Below, piece by piece: positions 39,976 to 49,399 of a stretch of DNA of 64,000 bases; the first letter of the stretch is position 1, and each line of letters starts with the position of its first letter. This DNA comes from Symbiodinium natans (Eukaryota > Sar > Dinophyceae > Suessiales > Symbiodiniaceae): the NCBI GenBank assembly GCA_905221605.1, contig CAJNDS010002801.1:62001-126000 (forward strand). Reading direction: 5' to 3'. Position numbers and translations under genes: made by a program. The notes under the pieces are model-generated. The model saw only the letters and a list, made by a program, of their open reading frames with translations. It ran no database searches and was not told the origin of the DNA.

Positions 39976-41205
39976 TCAAGTCAATTGGACCTTTCCACGA
40001 GATTTGTTTTTCTCATTCTCCTCCTGCTCCTCACGAATAGCAACGCCGCGTATCACCTCAAAAGCCTGGAATGGGAAGTCCCAGGGGGGTTGATCCACCC
40101 AGTACTCCTCCTTCATCTCTTCACCGGGAGGCACCAAGCCAGCATAGGGCATTCCAGCCAAGTCATCCGGCGAAACTTCCAGAAAGTCTAGCAGCTCCAA
40201 CTCCCTGTAAATGTCTGACAAAAACCACCTACCATGGCCACCGCAACCATGGGCAACGAGCGGGCGGTGCCCAGTGGTCATGTTTCGTATGCGAGGAGCC
40301 TGGGGAGGTGCCAGCTCGAATTCCCAGCCACACTCTTGCTCCCCCATGTTTTGAAAGATGAAACAGTCTGTGTCGAGCTGAAAAGGGTAGCGGATGCCTT
40401 GTTCTTGCCAGCCAAGGAGAAACTCTTGGACTCGAAGTTGGTCATCGTCCTGATCCGTGTACGATCCGCCATCCGTCCCGTGGACAAGGCCATGGATGAA
40501 AGCACGCATGGCAGCGGCGGTGCCAACCATGCATCCAGAGTTCGGATACTTCCATGGAGTTCGGATGTCAGGGAAATGGCGCTCCATCTTGGGTGCCATC
40601 TTGTAGTCGGGTGCACAGATTCGATCTGCACCACAAAGCACCGCGCCGCTGTCAAGAATGTTGCTGGCTCGCAACTTCTCGGCAAACTCCTCAGCTGGGC
40701 CTAGGATGATCGTGTCCCAAGCATCTAGCAGCAAAACGGGCTCATTGGGAGGGATCTCGCGCCCAACCATCTCTGTCAAGGCTTTGTCGTAGAGAATTAA
40801 CTTCATGCCAACCCCTGTGAACGGCTCACCCAATCCAACAGCGCGAAATGAGTAGCCATGAACTGCAGCACTTCGTTCCAGAACGACCGTCTCCTGCCTG
40901 TACGCATTGCAGGCCGAGAGTATGTGCACGGGGCTTCGGCTTGGCACCTCCTGGGAGAGCTGGGAGATGGAGCGGCGCCACTTGCATTGCAAAGCGGTAC
41001 TTCTGAAAGTACTTCTCGCTTGATCTTTGGAACCTTTGACCAAAGACAGCGAGCCTAGCACGAAGGCGGTTGTCGACCAGGGAACGCGCGAGCCCGAAGC
41101 ATTCCGAGCATTCCGAGAATGCCGCGGCACGCGGCAACGGCTCACATCGCACGGACGTGGCGAGATCGAGCGAACCAAAGGCTGACATCGCAAGCCACCC
41201 AACAT
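39976..41205 (-). CDS. PLOD-type glycosyltransferase (procollagen glucosyl/galactosyltransferase-like), intronless
   Basis: The open frame reaches 41238, but its first codon there is GTG; the first ATG is at 41203-41205, giving 409 residues. Counting from that GTG, the domain runs from about residue 104 to 350. It has YSFRAVGLGEPF, the DxxD metal site in LLLDAWDTIILG (Asp172, Asp175), KYPNSGCMVGTA, DQDDDQL, FQLDTDCFIFQNM and PLVAHGCGGHGRW. These follow the order in the glycosyltransferase domain of lysyl hydroxylases (PLOD/LH3), which transfers glucose or galactose onto hydroxylysine using a UDP-sugar and Mn2+. The 2-oxoglutarate dioxygenase domain of PLOD is absent. A clear N-terminal signal peptide or anchor is not visible, so an upstream exon may be missing. 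Confidence 0.85.
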   Translation of the reverse strand: MLGGLRCQPLVRSISPRPCDVSRCRVPRHSRNARNASGSRVPWSTTAFVLGSLSLVKGSKDQARSTFRSTALQCKWRRSISQLSQEVPSRSPVHILSACNAYRQETVVLERSAAVHGYSFRAVGLGEPFTGVGMKLILYDKALTEMVGREIPPNEPVLLLDAWDTIILGPAEEFAEKLRASNILDSGAVLCGADRICAPDYKMAPKMERHFPDIRTPWKYPNSGCMVGTAAAMRAFIHGLVHGTDGGSYTDQDDDQLRVQEFLLGWQEQGIRYPFQLDTDCFIFQNMGEQECGWEFELAPPQAPRIRNMTTGHRPLVAHGCGGHGRWFLSDIYRELELLDFLEVSPDDLAGMPYAGLVPPGEEMKEEYWVDQPPWDFPFQAFEVIRGVAIREEQEENEKNKSRGKVQLT

Positions 41206-41660
41206 TGCGGTATATTGCGGTGATGTCCCGTGCCTCACCTGCTCGACCCTTGTGGAAAACTGAGATCGTGGACTGTGCTTGCGATACTACGGTACCCTTC
41301 GGAGATGGGGAAGGTTACAACCTCCCTATCGAACGCAAGCACGTGGAAGCCGGCGCTACTGTTTTTTGCTGATTGTCTTATTGTGCCTACAAGATGCTTT
41401 GGCATGGCATCACTTCCATACAGCCGCAGTGCAAGTCACTCAAGTCGTGTGAGTGCAATCTTTGCAGTTCGTGGCAATCATGGGATCGAGGAATCTGTTT
41501 TGCATGCGACCAGCAGTCTCTTGGGGAGCTGCCTGTCAGACTCCCTGCTGGTTGCGCCGCTCACGGCGTTCGCTCAGCAAGGCCAAGACAATGAGCACAC
41601 TCATTCCAATGGAGATGCCCTCAGCTGAAACATCAGAATCCTAGACGTCATGCTTCATGA
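41206..41660. other. Intergenic spacer
   Basis: Only short frames. A small direct repeat (ATTGCGGTATATTGCGGT) lies at about 41205-41222 at the 5' end of the glycosyltransferase frame. Confidence 0.4.
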
Positions 41661-44600
41661 TTACTGGCCGTCCAAGAAGCCATTCCATCCCAGTCCTATG
41701 CCCCACCTTGCTTGTACCACCTCATGCAGCTCAGGGTCTGCAGCCAACGAGCAGATCAGGTAAATCAAGACAAGTTGTGTCGACTGTGAGTGTGCCCAGT
41801 GGAGATCATTTGCAAGCAGGCAGGTTGTCAACCCTGCAATGGCCAACGCAACGAGAAGTAGAGACATTTCCGCCAGATTCCAGGCATCGGCCTTTGGTTT
41901 TGGCACGTGTGAATCGTGCGCATGGCTGGGCTTACCTGGACATCCCGGACGCGTGCGCGGTCGCCGGCCTTGTAGGGGCGGAAAATGGCGTAGAGCCCCA
42001 GCGAGCATATCAGAACAAGGGCGATCCCCTCCATCTGCAGAGCCTTTAATCAAAGTACATCGCCAAATCATCTTGTACAGGACTGAAACGGACTGGGTAG
42101 CTACACGACATGAAGTCACGAAAGCCCCGAGTTTCCACACGCGGACTTCATGCTGCTGATACTGTGAACTGCTGCTGAGTGTCCGGAGAGACAGCCGAAG
42201 GCAGCATCGAACTGACAAGCATCAGGAGCATTTTCCGAGCCAACCGCTCGACCTGGCCAGGGCACAGGGTGTTTTTAGGCTTTGCACCAAGGTCTACCAA
42301 CGCGCCTCCCAAAACGCAAACTCCGGCTTGTATGGCAGCATGAGGTATGCGACGTGGACAGGGGGCTCTTCCTTCCCTCGCTGTACCTCACAGCTGATGC
42401 GGCGAGCACGAGGTGCAACCGCTGACGGAAGGTTGGAGACATCTGCCAAGCTGCTGCATGCACCCAGCCGTACATGGCAAGGGCGAAGCAGGCAGAGATC
42501 GCCAAAAGAACAGCAGCAATGACTTCAGTTGCCGAGCGGTGGAGAATTGGAGGCAGGAATTCATATCGAAGCTCCTTGGGCCACACCCCCTTTGCACACC
42601 AGACATCACACGGCGCGTCTTTATCAGGGAGGTATTGAATATACTAGGTATTGATCTGAAACGCTGCGCCAAGGTGCCCCTCCAAATTGGCCCTCTGGAC
42701 GCAGCCTCAACATCACCAAGTACTTCCCGAAGAATGCCACGAAGCCGGGCAGAAAGACATTGGTCCCAACCACCATCGCCAGCCATGGGTCCCGTCTGAT
42801 GGAGAGGAAGACCTCGTCACTCAATACTCAGGAATGCCTTTTGTCGGCTCGGCCCACCTCACTCATCTTTATCGGCCTTTCGCCTGAAAAGACTTTGCCA
42901 AGCGTCGATCAGGACCAGTGGCGTTAAAGAAGAAAGCACGTGGGCGTGGAGCAGTGACTTTCTGAAGCCAAAGTGGCCGGCAATGCACTCGAGAGACATG
43001 GTTGCAGAACCACTCCTAGGGACTCTCTGATAGTGAAGTCTATTGAGTCTTGCAAACAAGGACAGGCCCCAAAACTAACTGTAAAGATGCGAGAGCCACG
43101 CCCCGACTTGCAGCACCAAGCTTTGCCCAGGGTCGTTCCATCCGCCATGTCAACAGCCATGCCCAGGGCGCTCAACCATTCTTGGGCCCCTTGTTGCATG
43201 GTTCGGAACGATTGCGTCTGCATCACGCCGGACCTGGGTTTGCTGGCCCAAAACCCCTCACTCCAACACCTTAATTCTATCCACAAAATGCAAAGGTGCC
43301 CACCGAGTGGCATGATGCTACCGGACACCGCAGCAAAGGCCATAAGCTGGTTGATCAAGACTCCACTGCTGGGCTTCGAAGACTGCACATTCAGCACGCT
43401 CAGGGCGGCAGAGGCAAACAACAAAGCGTCCTTCTGCACAGAAAACAACTTGCCAAAACAAGGCAGCTATGAAGCAAATGCGTGACGACGCTTGTTCGGT
43501 CCTTCCCCATGTAGAACGCCACATGCAGGGCAACCTGTCAGGGGCATGTTGGGGTAAAGTTGGGCATGCACGGATATGATGCACACGTAACGCAGACTTC
43601 TGCTCACGTTGTTCAGCAAAGTTCTTGGGAACAGTGTGAAATTTAGAGTGCTGCGGAACTATCAAAGCTGCCCCTGTTGCAGCATGTCGAAGGCAGCTCC
43701 CCCCGGGAGCTGGTTCCATTGCCTTAAGCCCTAAACCCAAGGTTCAGCTTCAGACTTCCAGTTGACACTGCTCACTTTGAATGTTAGTGGCTTGTCGATG
43801 GGTTGAAGCTTCCAAGTTCAGAGCTTTGCCGCGGAGTTCTCTGGTCAGTGGGGGGGGGGGAGTGTACTTATACTATGAAAAAGCCCGCAAAGCAACGCCA
43901 CTGACTGACTCAGGCCACCTGGCGTGAGGAGTGTGGGCATTCAACACACTGCAACACACTGCCGTCCGATCTGGCATGCGTGGAGTCGTTGCACTGCAGG
44001 CACCTCACACTCCCGAGTCTGAACTTCTCTCCGCATCCGGATTCGCACAACAATTTTGCCCGCATGGGTTCATGTGCAACACCTGTGCTGGTCAAGGCAC
44101 CCCAATCCTTCGAAACCGTGCTTGCACATAGGCTGAACGATCTTCGGCAGCTGGCCCAACGACTCGGCAGCTTCGATGATCCCACCCGGACACGCCTTCT
44201 CATTTGGGCAGCGGTAGACGCGTGAGAGATCATTCGGATCATCCATTTGGGCCTCGGATGATTTTGGAGGACGATGTCAAGACGCATGGGCAGCATTGCA
44301 TTCGGACACCACAGCATCAGAAACGTACCAGCAATAGACAAGGAACCATAAACCCTGGCAGTAGGGTGAGCTGCGTGGGAGTACAGTTGTGGGTTGCCTC
44401 TTCCGGACAATCCACGCAGGGATCGTTGCCATTGGCCGAAAGATGTGTGCGGCCTGGGGGGCATTCGTAACAGCCCATCTCCCTTGTGCTGACTCGGCGA
44501 CCTGAGCCCTGGGGGCAATTTACGAAGCCAAACACCATCTGCTGCTTCTGGCGATTCTTGACGAAGCTGTCCGAACCACGAGGGGGCTGAGGTTCGCCAA

Positions 44601-47600
44601 GGTAAGTGATCGAGGCAATATTGATGCTGCCGTTGGCCCACAGACCGCCACCTCCCACCGCCCTGCATCTTTCAAAAGTGCCGTTGGCCATTTGCACGGA
44701 GCCACGGACATAGCAGCCGCCACCTGCTGCAGGAGATGGGTCAAGGAGTCAAAGTTGCGGCATTATTAGCCTCTCCCTTCTTCTAAAGGTTATTTTATAA
44801 TATTTACAAAATATACACAAAACCCCGCCTATCATTGAACACATGCCTGACTACCCAACTTGCTGCCACGCTGCCACTGTATGCAGCGCTGCAGGCCTTA
44901 AAACTAGCTGCCCCAGTCATGGTCAGGTTGCCGTGAACATAGATACCACCGCCATCACCATGATCAGCAGCACAGTCGGTAAATGTTGCTGGTCCGGAGC
45001 TACTAAAATTGCCTTCGTTGACATGGAGACCACCGCCATTCCCATTGACAACCAGGCAGGACTGGATGTTCAACCAGCTTTGGCTGTGGAAGCCACCGCT
45101 GTTGACAAAAATCCCTCCACCAAACAGCTCAGCCGTGCAACCCTGCAAGGACATGACCCCAGAATGCTGCTGCACTCCTCGAGCAACGTAGATGCCACCT
45201 GCAATCGGGTGGGAAACTTCAATTTCTTGTCGCTCAAGCTTCCCTCGCAAGCCACCTTGCATTCTTCACACAAAACCTGCACCTCCTTTCTGTCCGAAAC
45301 AATCTCGCAGGGTCAAGACGCCGCTAGTCTGCCTGAATCGCTCGGCGTAGATGCCGCCTTCACAAGGGCTCACAGGGTTCCATGCACCCTTCCTCAGTGA
45401 GGTAATGTTGGACCTCGTTTAATGTGTTCTTCTCCCTCCCTCGGAACAATCGAAGCTGATTTGGACCCTCTTTAGACGCGCCGGAGATTTTAAAGAGAGC
45501 CGCTGGAAAGAGTTTAGGCCCAGCAAGGCATTCATGCCACTCGAACTATTCTTACGACACACGACACTTGCGAAATCCGTAACCTCCACTTCACCAAACC
45601 GGGTCCATCACTGTGGTTCATGGGAGGTGCCCTCAGAGTGCGCTCGGCATTGAGTCTTATCCAGGCACATGTCGGCAGTGTAACAGCATCCAAGCGGTGG
45701 TCTTTCGGGGATTAAGGACCCTGAGGCGAATTCAGGCAACGTCCTTACAAGCATGGATGGTGGACTGCTATTGAGCATGGACAGCATCAAGATGCTTTCA
45801 GTCCGTTTGCGCAAGGCAAGTGCCTCCAGTCGGTGCCGCGCACCCATTGATGCTCAGATTTCCGCCGGCAAGCGTGACGGTTGCATTTGGGTTGTCTGCG
45901 GCGAGCGCGCCTGCCCCACAGCAACTAACTGCCTGCAGAACTGAAACTGATGCTAAAGAAGCTCTGCCACTGCCTGCAGAACTGAAACTGATGCTAAAGA
46001 AGCTCTGCCTCCTTGCCGCGTTGAAGAACACCCTGCAATTTGAACAGTGCCGCCCGACTGGGTAAAGCTTTGCCTGACCCGGATTGCACCTGCAGGCATG
46101 CACGCCATGAAAACCAGTGTGGCATTGCGGAACTGCCGTGTTCACCGAACTTTACATTCATAGCTTCTCAATGCTGATGATCTTGTACTTCATCTGAATT
46201 TGCACCAGCTATGTTGCCTTGTGCGCTTTCTGGCCATGCATTCTAAGTAGAAAGCTGCGCAGAACGCCTCGCTTGTCAGCTCTGAAACTGTGAAACTCTT
46301 GGACTCTTGCACCGAACAGCACATATACCGACTCTATCGTACCATATTACACCCTCTCACCGAAGTAGAAAGTTGCAAACTGCCTCCATTCAACGGTCTG
46401 ACCAGGCACGATAAGCCATTCACTATTCACACAATTGAGGGGCCCCGCCTCCCGAATTCCAGCCAGGTTGGACTTGTAAAGCGTCGCCGTTTCGGGTCTT
46501 GAACTTATTGACCCCCAGTCTCTTCGTGGCACATCGCTCAAAGCTGAGCTCTCCTCCCCAAATTGTGATGTTGCCATGGCTGCTGAGGCCACCTGCGCTC
46601 TCGTGGATGGGATGGGTTCGTGGGAGGCTGTGGCTAGGAACAAGCAGCTTGGAGGATGCACATGCTTCGTATGAGAGGGTACAAAAAAGGTCACAAGAGA
46701 CAGCAGAACACTGCCATATACATTCTGGTTCACAGTGATACAAAGCAGCACCTCCATGCACCTTTGCTGTGCAATCTTCGGCGTGGAGGCGACCATCCCA
46801 CATGTTGAAGCTGTGCTTCACATAAATGGCCCCTGACACTTCGCCAGAAGCATCTGAAGTCTGAATGCAAGCTGCATTCTTTGCTCACACAGCACATACG
46901 CCACGGAATGATCCCCGGAATGGATAGCTTGCCTCCGTCGCCCTTCCACGCTGAGCAGTTCTTGAATACCAGGCTTCCTTTGCTGCTCAGGGTGGCTTAT
47001 GTAATGAAGCAAAGAAGGTTCTGGACCGTACTTTCGCCGGCAAAAAGCAACTGACCAAACTTTGCCACCAGATGTCCGCCTGACTTGTAGAAGGCGTGTG
47101 TGAAAATGGCACCTGCCGGATCTGAGGCAATGCCGTGCAATGTCGGAATATCCACTGCCTCGAAACGACCGCGCCTCCACCCGCCCCGCGGTAGACCCAG
47201 CTGTGCTCAATTTGCACAAGGCCGCCGGACTGATTGAACATCGATGGTTCCCTCTGGTCATAGACACCGGCCGCAATGGCGCCTGATCTGTCAGAGTTAT
47301 CAACAGTTCGATTGGCACGCTTCCAGTACAACAAATAAATACCTTCCTGGGCTTATTCAGGATGTCCCGATTGTTTTGGGTCCTCGCCCAACATCCTTGG
47401 CTTGCTGGTAGAATACCTAAGTGGGCTCCCGGAATCTTGCAACACCTACATCACACCCGGCCTCCCGCACCAGCGTTTGCCTGGCCTTTGACTTTGAACA
47501 TGAGGAGGCCACTCTTTTGAACAAGCAGTGTGCCGCCAGACTGGCTGAAGTGCTTCTTTACAAAAATGGCACCTTCGCACAGCATAGCACAGCATAGCAC

Positions 47601-48366
47601 AGCAAAGCACAAGCAGTGTTGCTGCGTTTAGCAACTTACCATTTCTGGCCTCCACCGGTTCCAGCTGTGGCGTTGTAGATGTGTACACTTCCGCCAAACA
47701 AGTGAAAGCCGTCTTGGGCAAAGAATGCACCTGGCAGAATGCTCAGGTGAAGCATCGGGAGAGATTGCCCCTCAGCCCTTGCATCCATTGGTGGTGGGGT
47801 GGGCCAGGAAATCACACATCACGTTGCAAGGCACTGTCGCATTCAGCATCATGCGTCCATGTCCGGCCTCCAAGCGATCGAGCCGAGCAATTCGCCACTG
47901 CCAGCACTCCGGCCTGCTGCAGAATGGGGCCTTCAGAGAGTAAGGCGTTCAAAAAAGCTTGGTGACAGAGTGTATGTCGAGTCTGTATAGATCAGAGCAG
48001 CCGAGACACCTCCAACATAGGCCGCACCTCCGACACTTGTCGTGTGACAGTTGCGGAAGCTCAGGTTCCCCAAAACCTGTAGGGCTCCCAAGACGTTGAG
48101 ACCACCTCCATTCTCCTTGTTTGGCTTGGTGCGTCTGCTTTTCTTCCTGTTAAAAGCCCGCTTCTTTTTTGGCGAGTCGGAGTCCGTGGCGACTGTACTG
48201 TCTTCATTGTGGCAGCCCTCGATGACCAATTTGGCGCTCTTGTCAACAGTGCAGTTGCCACCCACTGTCACGCAGGCGCCAAGGAAAGATCTCGCGCTCG
48301 AGATGGTGAGAGCCCCAGAAAAGCGCAGGTTTCCCTTGAAGAACGTCCGCCGGAGCAGCTGCAGCT
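41661..48366 (-). CDS. Large surface protein: beta-helix modules, Cys-rich segment, C-terminal membrane helices
   Basis: Exon chain, right to left. Beta-helix part: 48366-about 48012, 47930-47868, 47730-47650, 47572-47462, 47282-47175, 47112-47038, a piece near 46960, 46832-46752, 46592-about 46500, 46089-46009, 45910-45824, 45357-45283, 45198-44875, 44723-about 44352. Modules follow the pattern GAI(F/Y)V..F.QSGG.L.I..C.A..GG (for example GAIFVKKHFSQSGG). Cys-rich part: GCYECPPGRTHLSANG in the last of these exons, then 44252-44101 (YRCPNEKACPGG, MCKHGFEGLG) and 44003-43919. Membrane part: 43433-43322, about 43230-43103, 43015-42863, 42812-42717 (MVVGTNVFLPGFVAFFGKYL), 42574-about 42415 (ATEVIAAVLLAISACFALAM), about 42375-42298, 42034-41936 and 41891-41661 with the stop. 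Nearly all beta-helix exons are 1-1 phase. By architecture it is a plasma-membrane or vesicle protein with an extracellular beta-helix; its ligand is unknown. A possible 5' exon lies at 48374-48774. Confidence 0.8.
43740..43918. other. Intron of the beta-helix/TM gene with a G11 run
   Basis: Between the Cys-rich exon (ending 43919) and the first membrane exon (starting 43433) there is no convincing coding. It contains G11 at 43850-43860 on the plus strand. Confidence 0.5.
45928..46009. repeat. 41-base tandem duplication inside an intron
   Basis: Two perfect copies, 45928-45968 and 45969-46009, make up most of the 98-base intron 45911-46008 of the beta-helix gene. In the sense strand each copy starts with GCAGAGCTTC at the position of the GC donor and contains TTTCAGTTCTGCAG, an acceptor-like end. 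Confidence 0.9.
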
Positions 48367-49399
48367 CTGCACCTTAGGTGCAAGAAGTCGGTGCAGGGTG
48401 CCATACAGTTGGGCCGTAAGAAGAGCAACTACATTCACGACCCATCTCACTCCACAGAAGTCCTCGATGGCAGAGGCCTGGACTGTCGCCCTGAACATCG
48501 CAATCCTCATCAAACTTGACTTCTCTTGTGACCTGCCAGCGCATATCGTGATGTCCCAGAACCCTTCCAAGGAACCCGAGGGCTGACTCAGTAGGCACCT
48601 TGTACTTGCCGGCAAGCCGGAGAACTCCACCTGTGCATGTGGACGGGAGCTGTTGAAAATCACCATCTTGTTCCTGTCGATCCTTAGACAAAGACATGCC
48701 AAGCAGTCTGCACAGCTGGGTATGCAAGGTCGTGCAAACGAATCCAGCCACCGCACACAAAAAGACGCGCCCAAGTCCGCTGCATCCGACGCGTGAAGGG
48801 ATTTGTCACTCCGTGAATGACCTCGGCGGTTGGTTTGTCATGCATCCAAGAGGTAAGACAATCCGAGACAGCTTGGGGCTCGGCGACTCAAGAAGCTGCT
48901 GCTTGATGACTCCTCCTGTGGACTCCTTGTGCTTTAGTCGACTGTACAAGGACCCTAGGAACCACAGACATGCAGCCGAGCAGTGTGGGCAAGCAAAATG
49001 CTGTGGCGGCCTCAGTGCGGTGACCTCTTGGCGGGTCTCCGGCTCTACCTTGCTCAGCTGATCCAGCGAGGGGACTCCTCAGAACAGTGGAGGTCTTCAA
49101 TTGCACGCTTTGGCGGCTTTCACACAGATCTGGGGCCCCGTCGCTCGGCGGTGCTCAGCACTGGCATTAGAAGCCCGAATAGCCACAGCGACCCGGAATG
49201 CATTGTTAGACCACCACTGCTGCGCAGCTGGGCCGCTCAGCAAGCGGTTCACATGGAAAGTAATTGAAAACTATGGCAGACCACAGGCTATTTAGGGCCC
49301 CAAGACTACTACGCAGTCTTGAGCCTGAGTCGACGCCAAGTGATCGCGATTCAGGACACTCATGAGAGTTGCTTAGAAGCTCATTGCTTGAGCTCGTGC

